A stretch of 50,427 nt of DNA from a bacterium. Its GTDB lineage: Bacteria > Patescibacteria > ABY1 > JAGPKW01. The translations under genes were made by a program, and so were the position numbers. Shown here one piece after another: positions 39,530 to 49,419 of this stretch. Each line of letters starts with the position of its first letter. Within the stretch, counting starts at the first letter, position 1. The stretch covers positions 1-50,427 of the forward strand of contig JAJXYN010000004.1 of assembly GCA_021780535.1 (NCBI GenBank), in the 5' to 3' direction. The notes under the pieces are model-generated. The model was given only the letters and a program-made list of their open reading frames with translations, did no database searches and was not told where the DNA came from.

Positions 39530-41989
39530 ATGTTGGTATCATTGGATATATTAAAAAAATTTGTTGATCTTGAAGGTGTTGATCCTAAAGAAATTGCTGA
39601 TAAAATTACTGAGCATTCTTTTGAGGTTGATAATTGTTTAAATAAAGCTTCTGCATTTTCTAATATTGTTGTTGGTAAAATATCAAAAGTTGAAAATCAT
39701 CCTACTGCTGATAAGCTTAGAATTTGTGATGTTGTTATTTCTAAAACTGGTGGATTACTTAATAAAAAAGAAAAAACAGTGAAAATTGTTTGTGGTGGAA
39801 CGAACCTTGAAAAAGGAATGTTTGTTGTTGTGGCTCTTCCTGGATCTTTTGTTAAATGGCACGGAGAAGGTGAATTGGTAGAAATTAAAGAAACTGAACT
39901 TCGTGGAGTTTCTAGTTATGGTATGATTTGTGCAAGTGACGAAATTGATTTATCTGATATTTTTCCTTCAAAATCAGAAAAAGAAATTATTGATTTATCA
40001 TTGTTTAAAAATAAAATAAAAGAAGAAATTAAAATTGGAGAAAATATTGCTAATTTATTAAAACTTAATGACGTTTCTTTTGATATTGATAATATTGCTG
40101 TTACTCATAGGCCTGATTTATGGGGTCATTATGGTATTGCTAGAGAACTTTCCGTTATTTATAAAAAAGATTTGAAACCTTTAGAATTGGATGATTTATC
40201 AAATACTACGCACACGCAACTAAAAATTGAAATTTTAAATGATTCTATTTGTAAAAATTATAATGCTGTTAAAATTAATAATATAAAAATAGAACAATCT
40301 CCAGAATGGCTTGCTAGTGCTATGATTTCTACTGGACATAATTCTATTAATAATATAGTAGATCTTACAAACTATATTATGATTGAATTGGGACAACCAT
40401 TGCATGCTTTTGATGCATCAAAAATTTCTAATAAAATATTTGTTAGAGATGGTAAGGTTGGAGAAAAAATAAAAACTTTAGACGGTAGAGAAGTTGAGCT
40501 TGATGAATCTGTTTTGATTATATCTGATTCTATAAGACCAATAGGTATTGCTGGTGTTATGGGCGGTTTTGAATCTTGTATATCTGATTCTACTAATTCT
40601 ATAGTTATAGAATCTGCAAATTTTGATGGTATTTCTATTAGAAAAACTATGCAAAAAATGGGCATTAGAACAGATGCTGGAGTTAGGTATGAAAAACAAA
40701 TAGACCCAGAATTTGCAAATATTGCACTTGCTAGATTTATTTTCTTATTAAAACAAATTTGTCCTAAGGTTGTTGTAGAAAGTGTTCAAAAACATTCTAA
40801 TTATAACAATTCTCAAAAAACTATTTCTATAAGTTTTGATTTTGTGAGATCTAGGATTGGTGTTGATATTCCTAATTTAGAAATAATTTCTATATTAAAA
40901 AAATTGGGCTTTGGTGTTAATGAATTTGAAGATGATTTTATTAATGTTGATATTCCTTACTTTAGAAATAAAGATATAAATATTAAAGAGGATTTAATTG
41001 AAGAAATAGCGCGTATTTATGGATATAATAATATAACTCCTGCACGTCTTTTGCCTTCTTTTGATATTGGTAGAGATAATGGGCTTAGAAAATTTGAAAG
41101 AAGAATAAAAGATATAATGATTGATAATGGATTTTCTGAAGTTTTGAATTATTCTTTTATTTCTGGTAATGATCAAAAAGAATTTGATTTTAATGATAAT
41201 GAGGTTATAAAATTATTGAATTCATTATCTGTTGATCAGGATAGAATGAGACCTATTTTAGCTATTAATTTATTGAAAAATATAAAAAGTAATTTAAAAA
41301 ATGTTGATAATATAAAAATATTTGAAATAGAAAGAATATTTAAAGCAGATGCTGTATCTGATAAATTTAGCGAACTGCCTTTCCAAAATTATCATTTCTC
41401 AGCCTTTTTAACTGAAAATGGTAATAATATTCCTTTTTATAATTTAAAAAATTATTTAGAAAAAATATTTTCTTTATTTAAACTAGATATTGAATATGGC
41501 GTTATGGATGAAGTTGTTCCTGCTTATTGCCATTCTGCTAGATTTGCTAAAATATTTTCAAATGAAATAGATGTTGGATTTATTTCTGAAATAAACCCAA
41601 TGTTAACTTTGAAAGATAAGATAAAACAAAGAATTTCTTTTTTTGAGATTGACTTTGAAAAACTTTATGAATCTTGTAAAGAAAAAATTAATTATGAATC
41701 TATTTCTAAATTTCAAGGTTCATACATGGATATTAGCATGATTATTAATAAGAATATTTTGTGGCAAAATATTAAAAATGACGTATTAAATATTTCTCCT
41801 TTTATAGCAGAAGTAGAATTATTTGATGTATATGAAGGTGAAAATATTGGCGATGATAAAATTTCATTAGCGTTTAAAATATCTTTAATAGATAAAGAAA
41901 AAACTATAACAAGTACTATTATAGAAAATACTTATAAGAATATTGTGGATGTTCTAAAAAATAAATTTAATGCAGAAATAAGGCAATAA
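39530..41989 (+). CDS. pheT: Phenylalanyl-tRNA synthetase beta subunit
   Basis: The protein has 819 residues, full length. The order is tRNA-binding EMAP-like domain (about 42-160, 'VGKISKVENHPTADKLRIC'), B3/B4 editing domain (about 215-390, 'GVMGGFESCISD'), B5 domain (about 420-490), inactive catalytic-like core and C-terminal FDX-ACB anticodon domain (about 725-819, 'YMDISMIINKNILWQNI'). It pairs with PheS as an alpha2beta2 enzyme and ends in a terminator. Confidence 0.96.
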   Translation: MLVSLDILKKFVDLEGVDPKEIADKITEHSFEVDNCLNKASAFSNIVVGKISKVENHPTADKLRICDVVISKTGGLLNKKEKTVKIVCGGTNLEKGMFVVVALPGSFVKWHGEGELVEIKETELRGVSSYGMICASDEIDLSDIFPSKSEKEIIDLSLFKNKIKEEIKIGENIANLLKLNDVSFDIDNIAVTHRPDLWGHYGIARELSVIYKKDLKPLELDDLSNTTHTQLKIEILNDSICKNYNAVKINNIKIEQSPEWLASAMISTGHNSINNIVDLTNYIMIELGQPLHAFDASKISNKIFVRDGKVGEKIKTLDGREVELDESVLIISDSIRPIGIAGVMGGFESCISDSTNSIVIESANFDGISIRKTMQKMGIRTDAGVRYEKQIDPEFANIALARFIFLLKQICPKVVVESVQKHSNYNNSQKTISISFDFVRSRIGVDIPNLEIISILKKLGFGVNEFEDDFINVDIPYFRNKDINIKEDLIEEIARIYGYNNITPARLLPSFDIGRDNGLRKFERRIKDIMIDNGFSEVLNYSFISGNDQKEFDFNDNEVIKLLNSLSVDQDRMRPILAINLLKNIKSNLKNVDNIKIFEIERIFKADAVSDKFSELPFQNYHFSAFLTENGNNIPFYNLKNYLEKIFSLFKLDIEYGVMDEVVPAYCHSARFAKIFSNEIDVGFISEINPMLTLKDKIKQRISFFEIDFEKLYESCKEKINYESISKFQGSYMDISMIINKNILWQNIKNDVLNISPFIAEVELFDVYEGENIGDDKISLAFKISLIDKEKTITSTIIENTYKNIVDVLKNKFNAEIRQ

Positions 41990-41995
41990 TATAAG

Positions 41996-42029
41996 AAAAC
42001 AAGATGTTAAAAAATGTCTTGTTTTTTTG
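41996..42029 (+). terminator. Terminator of pheST
   Basis: AAAACAAGA pairs with TCTTGTTTT around an A-rich loop, with a T run in the 3' arm. Confidence 0.7.
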
Positions 42030-42065
42030 TTTGTTTTGTGATATAAATATTAAATCTTAGTTCCT

Positions 42066-42072
42066 GGGAGGG
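42066..42072 (+). promoter_or_regulatory. Strong Shine-Dalgarno (GGGAGGG)
   Basis: It lies 6 nt before the ATG at 42079. A TGATATAAA element about 30 nt upstream may be the -10. Confidence 0.75.
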
Positions 42073-42078
42073 ATATTT

Positions 42079-42501
42079 ATGGCATTGGATGTTACTGTTA
42101 CATGCGAAGACCTGATCACTTTGGCTGAGGCCATGGGCTATGATCCGAACAATATCTATGACCCATATAAAAAAGTGCGCGATCTTCTTGCGAAGCATAG
42201 CGGGCTTCTGTATTACAAAAATAAAAATTTTTTTTACAAGCAATCAGAAGACAAAAAATCAATCGTGATTGCATCGCCTTGCCTGTCGGAATTTGAGATA
42301 GAATCTTTTGTCCTAATGAAATTTGAGGTATTAGACAATGGAATTGTTAAAATATCCTTTGATGATAATGATGGTCAAAGGATTGAGAGCTATTCTTGGC
42401 ATGACAAGGATCTTGCTCTCGCTATGGAATACTACGGTATATCCATAAGTGTTTTTAACAATATTGTCATTGGGTTTCGGCTAGATTTTTTAGAGATCTA
42501 A
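42079..42501 (+). CDS. Hypothetical cytoplasmic protein (SD-bearing, atypical composition)
   Basis: The protein has 140 residues, with no signal peptide or membrane helix. The N-terminal part is helical ('EDLITLAEAMGYDPNNIY', 'KKVRDLLAKHSGLLYY') and the C-terminal part looks like a beta-rich domain. No family was recognised. Codon use is clearly less AT-biased than in pheT and gyrB (for example CTG, GCG, CGC and ATC codons). It is bounded by terminators on both sides, so it is a one-gene transcription unit. Confidence 0.7.
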   Translation: MALDVTVTCEDLITLAEAMGYDPNNIYDPYKKVRDLLAKHSGLLYYKNKNFFYKQSEDKKSIVIASPCLSEFEIESFVLMKFEVLDNGIVKISFDDNDGQRIESYSWHDKDLALAMEYYGISISVFNNIVIGFRLDFLEI

Positions 42502-42516
42502 CCAAACCTAATACAT

Positions 42517-42550
42517 AGCTCCTGATGGTTGATTCCACGGGAGCTTTTTT
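42517..42550 (+). terminator. Terminator of the 42079 gene
   Basis: AGCTCC pairs with GGAGCT with an inner TGG/CCA pairing and a TTTTTTATTTTT tail. Confidence 0.8.
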
Positions 42551-42609
42551 ATTTTTACTTGTGTATAAAGGCTTTATTAAATTTGTTATATGCTGTAAAA
42601 TACCACAGA

Positions 42610-42765
42610 ACAATCAAATTTTAAAACTGAAAAATTCAAATTTAAAAACAATTTTAAATTTTAAAATCTAAATTTTAAAACTTTAATTATTTGCGTTTTG
42701 TTTTTAAATTTAAAATTTATATGTTTTAAAATTGTTTTGGATTTTTAAATTTTAAATTTTAAATT
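42610..42765 (+). promoter_or_regulatory. Large AU-only inverted repeat before gyrB
   Basis: Repeated AAATTTTAAA and AAATTTAAAA words can fold in several registers between about 42610 and 42765. Most of the 271-bp gap before gyrB is this structure; the rest is the preceding terminator and a possible promoter (TATATG/TAAAAT at about 42588-42600). It ends 7 nt before the ATG. Confidence 0.5.
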
Positions 42766-42772
42766 TCTGATT

Positions 42773-44704
42773 ATGTCTGATGAATTAGATAAAAAAAATA
42801 ATGATAAATATGACGCTTCGTCAATCCAAGTATTAGAAGGTTTGGAACCGGTTAGAAAAAGACCCGGCATGTATATTGGTAATACTGCTGGTGAAGGGTT
42901 ACATCATTTAATTTGGGAAATAGTTGATAACTCTATTGATGAGGCTATTGCTGGTCATTGTAATAAAATAGACGTTACATTACAAAGTGATGGTTATGTT
43001 GCTATTTCTGATAATGGTAGAGGTATTCCTACGGAAAAACATCCTAAGACTGGTAAATCTACCCTTGAAACTGTGTTAACAGTTCTTCATGCTGGAGGAA
43101 AATTTGAAAGAGGTGCTGGATATAAAGTCGCTGGTGGTCTTCATGGTGTTGGAGCTTCTGTTGTTAATGCTTTATCTACTCATTTAAAAGCTATTTCTTG
43201 CTTTAATGGTAAAGAATATGAGCAAGAATTTCATATTGGTGTTCCTGCTTATGATGCTAAAGAAGTTGGCAAAACTGATAAACATGGTACTACTATTATC
43301 TTTAAACCAGATAATACAATATTTTCTACTACGGAGTTTAGGTTAAAAAAAATATTAGCTCATTTAAGGCAACAATGTTATCTTACAAAAAAAATAAGAA
43401 TGGTTGTTAATGATTTTAGAGACGAGGAAAATAAATATACTTATGAATTTTATTTTGAGGGTGGTATAAAATCTTATGTTAAGTATATGAATAGGAGTAA
43501 AATTGTTGTTCAAAATGAAAATTTTTATTTTGAAAAAGCTGCAGATGATATAAATGTTGAAGTTTCTTTGCAATATAGCGACGATTATGATGAGACTGTA
43601 TTAGCTTTTGCTAATAATATTTATAACCCAGAGGGCGGATCTCACGTTGTTGGTTTTAGAACTGGACTAACAAAAGTTATTAATACTTATGCAAGAGCAA
43701 GAGGATTTCTAAAAGAAAAAGAAGAAAATTTAACAGGTGATGACGTAAAAGAAGGCTTGACTGCTGTTGTTTCTGTTAAAATACCGGAACCACAATTTGA
43801 AGGACAAACAAAGGCTAAACTTGGAAATATTGAAGTAAAGGGTGTCGTTGATACTTTATTTAGGGAAGCCTTTACTATGTTTCTAGAAGAGCATCCAAAA
43901 GATGGGGAAGAAATAATAAAAAAATGTATTTTATCTTCTCAAGCTAGAAATGCAGCTCGTGCAGCTCGTGATACTATATTGAGAAAGAGCGCTATGGAGG
44001 GGTTTACTCTCCCTGGTAAACTTGCCGACTGTTCTTCTCGTAATGTTGAAGAAACTGAGTTATTTATAGTAGAGGGAGATTCTGCTGGAGGTTCTGCAAA
44101 ACAAGGTAGAGATAGAAAATTTCAAGCTATTTTACCTATGTGGGGTAAGATGATTAATGTGGAGAAAACTAGAATTGATAAGGTACTAAAATCAGAAAAA
44201 TTAATTCCTTTAATTATTGCTATAGGTACTAATGTTGGGGATAATTTTGATCTTACAAAACTAAGATATGGCAAAATTGTTTGTATGACTGATGCGGATG
44301 TTGATGGAGCTCATATTAACACATTGCTTTTGACTTTCTTTTTTAGATATTTTAGACCACTTATTGAACAGGGACATATATTTTTAGCGCAACCACCTTT
44401 ATATAAAGTGCAAGTTGGAAAAAATATAAAATATTTATATACTGATGATGAATTAACGGCAGAAATGCTCTCTCTTGGTGATCAAAAATTTGACATTCAA
44501 AGATATAAAGGTCTTGGAGAAATGAATCCAGAACAACTTTGGGAAACAACAATGAATCCTGAAACTAGACTTATTAAAAGAGTTGAACTTGAAGATGCTC
44601 AAAAGGCTGATACTGTATTTGATATGTTGATGGGATCAGAGGTTAGCCCTCGTAAGACTTTTATAGAAACACATGCAAAATCTGTTAAAAATTTAGACGT
44701 TTAA
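42773..44704 (+). CDS. gyrB: DNA gyrase subunit B
   Basis: The protein has 643 residues. The GHKL ATPase part has 'EIVDNSIDEAIAGH', 'DNGRGIP' and 'GGLHGVGASVVNALS'. The transducer domain follows, then the Toprim domain with 'VEGDSAGGSAKQGRDR' (about 437) and 'DADVDGAH' (about 508). The C-terminal 'RYKGLGEMNPEQLWETTM' is the usual signature. It could formally be ParE, but the motifs fit GyrB; gyrA is not in the window. Confidence 0.94.
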   Translation: MSDELDKKNNDKYDASSIQVLEGLEPVRKRPGMYIGNTAGEGLHHLIWEIVDNSIDEAIAGHCNKIDVTLQSDGYVAISDNGRGIPTEKHPKTGKSTLETVLTVLHAGGKFERGAGYKVAGGLHGVGASVVNALSTHLKAISCFNGKEYEQEFHIGVPAYDAKEVGKTDKHGTTIIFKPDNTIFSTTEFRLKKILAHLRQQCYLTKKIRMVVNDFRDEENKYTYEFYFEGGIKSYVKYMNRSKIVVQNENFYFEKAADDINVEVSLQYSDDYDETVLAFANNIYNPEGGSHVVGFRTGLTKVINTYARARGFLKEKEENLTGDDVKEGLTAVVSVKIPEPQFEGQTKAKLGNIEVKGVVDTLFREAFTMFLEEHPKDGEEIIKKCILSSQARNAARAARDTILRKSAMEGFTLPGKLADCSSRNVEETELFIVEGDSAGGSAKQGRDRKFQAILPMWGKMINVEKTRIDKVLKSEKLIPLIIAIGTNVGDNFDLTKLRYGKIVCMTDADVDGAHINTLLLTFFFRYFRPLIEQGHIFLAQPPLYKVQVGKNIKYLYTDDELTAEMLSLGDQKFDIQRYKGLGEMNPEQLWETTMNPETRLIKRVELEDAQKADTVFDMLMGSEVSPRKTFIETHAKSVKNLDV

Positions 44705-44718
44705 GTTTAAAATATGCA

Positions 44719-44762
44719 ATTAAATAAAAAATCATCTAAAATTAGGTGATTTTTTATTTAAT
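44719..44762 (+). terminator. Terminator of gyrB
   Basis: A 19-bp stem with one G-U wobble (44719-44737 with 44744-44762), and a T-rich 3' arm. Confidence 0.8.
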
Positions 44763-44806
44763 ATAAAATGTGGAAAACTTTATATCCCGGTTGTGCCATG
44801 GGGCTA

Positions 44807-44835
44807 TTGACTTATTTTTATGTTTTGTATATAAT
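44807..44835 (+). promoter_or_regulatory. 16S rRNA promoter
   Basis: TTGACT (44807-44812), a 17-bp spacer and TATAAT (44830-44835). It lies about 130 nt before the mature 16S 5' end. Confidence 0.88.
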
Positions 44836-44864
44836 GTATTTACGTTGAATTTTTGGAAAGCAAC

Positions 44865-44890
44865 TTTACAACTTAATAAATGGTAGAGAG
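44865..44890 (+). other. 5' half of the 16S rRNA processing stem
   Basis: This 26-nt stretch is complementary to 46551-46576 with a single G-U type difference. The pairing would loop out the whole 16S precursor, as a RNase III-type processing helix does. Confidence 0.8.
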
Positions 44891-44963
44891 AATTTTGTGT
44901 ACAATACAAATGCAAAATTGGTAAGAAAGTCAATTTCTTTTACATTATATGTAAATTCATTTT

Positions 44964-46445
<1,482 letters not shown>

Positions 46446-46550
46446 TAGGGAGATAAATCGTTTCACTTTTTGGTGAAACACTAGTCGACATCAAAACGGT
46501 ATATCGCAAGATAGACCCTTGATGGTTTTTTAAGAATTTTCTTATCTTTA

Positions 46551-46576
46551 CTCTCTACCATTTATTAGGTTGTAAA
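46551..46576 (+). other. 3' half of the 16S rRNA processing stem
   Basis: This is the reverse complement of the leader stretch 44865-44890. It lies about 105 nt after the mature 3' end and just before the terminator. Confidence 0.8.
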
Positions 46577-46585
46577 TTCAACACT

Positions 46586-46616
46586 AAAAATACATCTTTT
46601 GTTAGATGTATTTTTT
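46586..46616 (+). terminator. Terminator of the 16S rRNA unit
   Basis: AAAAATACATCT pairs with AGATGTATTTTT (12 bp) around a TTTGTT loop, followed by T. Confidence 0.88.
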
Positions 46617-46678
46617 GTTTTTTAAAATAAGTTGTTTTTTTTATATTTTTGTGTTATTTTGAATAAAATTTCTTTATT

Positions 46679-46683
46679 GGAGG
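46679..46683 (+). promoter_or_regulatory. Shine-Dalgarno (GGAGG)
   Basis: It lies 8 nt before the ATG at 46692. It selects this start over the longer upstream frame. Confidence 0.8.
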
Positions 46684-46691
46684 TGCTTAAT

Positions 46692-47222
46692 ATGAAACGT
46701 TTCTTGTTTGTTTTTTTTGTTTTTTTCTTGTTTGTGTCTTTTGTTTTTGCGCAGGATGATAAACCTTTTGCGAGATCTACTTTACCGCCGGATAATTTAA
46801 AAGATGTTTTCTTGGAAGTTACAGATGTGCATTTTGTTCTTTATTATGATGCATATATTCGTAATTCCGATGGGGTTGTTTATAAAAAGTTTGCAGAGGC
46901 ATTTTATGATATTAGTGTCCCTAGAACTGTAAATTTTAATGATATTGATAAAAACAGTCTTATTGGGACACTAAAGGCTGTTGACCCGTCTTCATTAAGG
47001 ATTTGGATAAAAAGCAAAGATAAAATTGAACCTTATACTATTTCTGGTCCTAAAATTACAACAAATGAAGGACCTGATGCGAATAGATTGTATTTGAGGA
47101 TTATTGGGTTGCCGGAAAATTTCTATAGATTAATTGTTATAGCTAATTATAGTGTCCAAGGACAGTCTGCTATTAGGGTTTTAACACTTAGCGTTACTCA
47201 TCCTATTGAGGATAAAAAATGA
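46692..47222 (+). CDS. Secreted protein of unknown function (first of a pair)
   Basis: The protein has 176 residues. The signal peptide ends 'FVSFVFA-QDD'. The mature part looks beta-rich, with 'FLEVTDVHFVLYYDAYIRN' and a C-terminal 'RLIVIANYSVQGQSAIRVL' like an immunoglobulin-type or pilus-associated fold. No family was recognised. Its TGA stop overlaps the next ATG (ATGA), so the two genes are translationally coupled. Composition is less AT-biased than in neighbouring housekeeping genes. Confidence 0.72.
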   Translation: MKRFLFVFFVFFLFVSFVFAQDDKPFARSTLPPDNLKDVFLEVTDVHFVLYYDAYIRNSDGVVYKKFAEAFYDISVPRTVNFNDIDKNSLIGTLKAVDPSSLRIWIKSKDKIEPYTISGPKITTNEGPDANRLYLRIIGLPENFYRLIVIANYSVQGQSAIRVLTLSVTHPIEDKK

Positions 47223-47758
47223 AGAAGTTTATTTTCTTAGACTTGTTATTTTTCATTTATATTTGTGTTTTTGCGGAATCTTTTCAAGTTCCTTTTGTAA
47301 ATTTGCCGAAAACATCAGAGGATAAGAATGTAGAATTTGTTAAGGTTTTAGATAAAAAATATAATACATTGCAAGATGGAAGAACATATATAGATTATAT
47401 AATTTTTGTTTCTAAAAATAATATTAAAGATTTATTTGTTGAAAATATATTTAATAATAATTATGTTTTTTACGTTAACGATAATGATTTAGGGCGATTA
47501 TCAAATCAGAAAGAAAGAAATGATGTAATCTTTTCTGTTACAAAAGATATAGATGGGAATTTTATCATGGTTTTAAAAAATTTATCAAATAAAGTTTTTC
47601 GTTTAGATATTGATGTGGGTGTAGTTTTTAAAGGAATAAAGTTGACTACTATTTTGGAATTAATGGATTATGAAGCTTTTCCTAGTAAACCGGTTAATGA
47701 ATCTTCTTTTTTTGATAAAAAAGATTTTTCTATTGGAAAAATGATTATTATAGAATGA
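47219..47758 (+). CDS. Secreted protein of unknown function (second of a pair)
   Basis: The protein has 179 residues. The signal peptide ends at about 'ICVFA-ESFQ'. The mature part has beta-strand-rich stretches ('TYIDYIIFVSKNNIKDLFVENIF') and no Cys in the mature chain. It starts inside the stop codon of the preceding gene and ends in TGA before a strong terminator. The two products are likely partners on the cell surface or in the periplasm-like space; the function is unknown. Confidence 0.72.
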   Translation: MKKFIFLDLLFFIYICVFAESFQVPFVNLPKTSEDKNVEFVKVLDKKYNTLQDGRTYIDYIIFVSKNNIKDLFVENIFNNNYVFYVNDNDLGRLSNQKERNDVIFSVTKDIDGNFIMVLKNLSNKVFRLDIDVGVVFKGIKLTTILELMDYEAFPSKPVNESSFFDKKDFSIGKMIIIE

Positions 47759-47770
47759 CAAAAAAGTTGT

Positions 47771-47804
47771 GCCAAGCTATTTTTTAAAATGCTTGGCTTT
47801 TTTT
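47771..47804 (+). terminator. Terminator of the secreted-protein pair
   Basis: GCCAAGC pairs with GCTTGGC, the stem extended by ATTTT/AAAAT, then seven T. Confidence 0.88.
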
Positions 47805-47874
47805 ATAGACAATAATGCTTTTGTGTGTTATAATTTTTTTACTAATTAAAGACATTTTTTTAATATAAATTACA

Positions 47875-47971
47875 AAATAAATTAATTATAATATTTTCTT
47901 TTCATGGTGTCCTGTCCAATTAATTTTAGAGGAGCTCACAAATAAATGAAAACATTACAACTAAATTTATT
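47875..47971 (+). ncRNA. Structured element, copy 3 (before rluA)
   Basis: The arms 47875-47898 and 47948-47971 pair with three A-C mismatches, which would be G-U pairs in a minus-strand transcript. The apical part (CTTTTCATGG, CCAATTA, GGAGCTCACA) aligns with the 19813-19912 element in the same orientation. It occupies most of the 242-bp gap before rluA; a TGTTATAATT sequence at about 47826 is a possible promoter. Confidence 0.5.
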
Positions 47972-48000
47972 ATTTATAAAGATAATGAAAAATTATTACA

Positions 48001-48723
48001 ATGGAAGAAATATATAAAAAGGTTAAAATTATTCATGAAACTCCTGATTATTTAATAGTTTATAAACCTTACAATCTTACTGTTCATAAACCGAATGCTA
48101 ATTATCCATTTCCAACTTTGGCTGATTTTTTGGTCACTAAATATCCAGAAATTAAAAATGTTGGTGATGATCCTGTTTTACGTCCCGGCATTGTTCATAG
48201 ACTTGATAAGGAAACATCTGGCATTATGGTTGTTTGTAGAAATCAAGAAGCTTTTGAATATTTTAAGAGTTTGTTTAAAAAGAGAACTATTCATAAGAAA
48301 TATTATGTTTTGGTTCATGGCCAATTATTTAATGACCTAATTATTAATAAACCTATTGTTAGATCTAAAACCGACGGCTCTAAATTTTGTGTTTCTGTTG
48401 GAAAGACAGCTAGTGATAAGGCAAAACAAGCTATTACAAAAATAGAGGTTTTAAAAATTTATAAAGACTTTACACTTATTTCTGCAGAGCCAAAAACCGG
48501 AAGAACACACCAAATTAGAGTCCATTTACAATCTATTTCAAGAATAGTTGCTGGAGATGACTTTTATAAGCCAAAGAGGTTTAAAACTCCTAATAAACTA
48601 GGAAGATTGTTTTTACATGCATATTACTTGAAATTTAAAGATAAAAATGGAGATAAACAAGAATTTAAAATTGGTTTACCAAAGGATTTACATGATTTTT
48701 TGAAAACGTTGATAGAGAAATAA
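48001..48723 (+). CDS. RluA-family pseudouridine synthase
   Basis: The protein has 240 residues. It isomerises uridine in rRNA or tRNA. The catalytic motif 'IVHRLDKETSGIMVV' (about 64-78) contains the essential Asp. 'KKYYVLVHG' and 'EPKTGRTHQIRVHLQ' are the other family blocks. There is no S4 domain, so it is closer to RluA/RluC-short or TruC than to RluD. It is 9 bp before the kinase gene, probably an operon. Confidence 0.92.
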   Translation: MEEIYKKVKIIHETPDYLIVYKPYNLTVHKPNANYPFPTLADFLVTKYPEIKNVGDDPVLRPGIVHRLDKETSGIMVVCRNQEAFEYFKSLFKKRTIHKKYYVLVHGQLFNDLIINKPIVRSKTDGSKFCVSVGKTASDKAKQAITKIEVLKIYKDFTLISAEPKTGRTHQIRVHLQSISRIVAGDDFYKPKRFKTPNKLGRLFLHAYYLKFKDKNGDKQEFKIGLPKDLHDFLKTLIEK

Positions 48724-48732
48724 ATTTTAATT

Positions 48733-49356
48733 ATGAATAAAAATATTATTACAATTTCTGGAAAACCGGGTTGTGGTAAATCAACTATTGCTAAAATATT
48801 ATCAAAAGAATTAAATTATAAACTCATTTCTTCTGGAGATAAATTTAGAGAAATAGCTCGTGAAAATGACTTAAATATTGTTGATTTTGTGTCTGAATAT
48901 TTACCAAAACACCCAGAAGTAGATATTGAGATTGATCAATATTTTATTGATTATGCTAAAAATAATAATAATTTAATTATTCCAACAAGAATAATTGGTC
49001 ATTTATTAGATTTAAATAAAATTAATAATTTTAAAGTTTATTTATACGCTGATTTTGATGTTAGGGTTTTAAGAATATCTAATAGAGAAAATGATATTAA
49101 TATAAATAATATAAAAAAAGATTTGGAAAAGAGAGAAGTGTCTGAATGTAATAATTTTATTAGACTTTATAACATTGACATAAATGATTTAACAATGTAT
49201 AATTTGGTGATATATACGCATTTTATACCTTCTAACCCTGGTTTGATACAAATTAGGTTTAATAACAAAGTAGAATATATAAAATCCGATAATACTCTAC
49301 CAGAAATTATATCTAGTATTATTATTGAGAAGTATAATGAATTTTTAGATAATTAA
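48733..49356 (+). CDS. Cytidylate kinase-like P-loop kinase (archaeal-type)
   Basis: The protein has 207 residues. The P-loop is 'GKPGCGKST' (9-17), followed by 'LISSGDKFREIA', the NMP-binding pattern of the archaeal-type CMP kinase (Cytidylate_kin2). Lid-region residues 'RISNREND' match weakly. A nucleotide kinase role (CMP/dCMP phosphorylation) is likely, but it could be another AAA_17-type kinase. It follows rluA by 9 bp. Confidence 0.75.
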   Translation: MNKNIITISGKPGCGKSTIAKILSKELNYKLISSGDKFREIARENDLNIVDFVSEYLPKHPEVDIEIDQYFIDYAKNNNNLIIPTRIIGHLLDLNKINNFKVYLYADFDVRVLRISNRENDININNIKKDLEKREVSECNNFIRLYNIDINDLTMYNLVIYTHFIPSNPGLIQIRFNNKVEYIKSDNTLPEIISSIIIEKYNEFLDN

Positions 49357-49384
49357 TAAGCGATAGCGAATATAATTATCTTAT
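49355..49384 (+). repeat. Dispersed AATAGCGAATAT repeat, inverted copy of part of the 54-bp unit
   Basis: 27 of 30 bases match the reverse complement of 27780-27809. Its right end supplies the TTATAATG that may be the -10 of rplS. Confidence 0.6.
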
Positions 49385-49419
49385 AATGAAATAAGAATCT
49401 AAATTTTAAGTAAAATTAA

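Noticed and set aside
46446..46691. 23S rRNA or spacer tRNA after the 16S
   Set aside because: A processing stem, a terminator and a protein gene follow directly; no 23S or tRNA sequence is seen.
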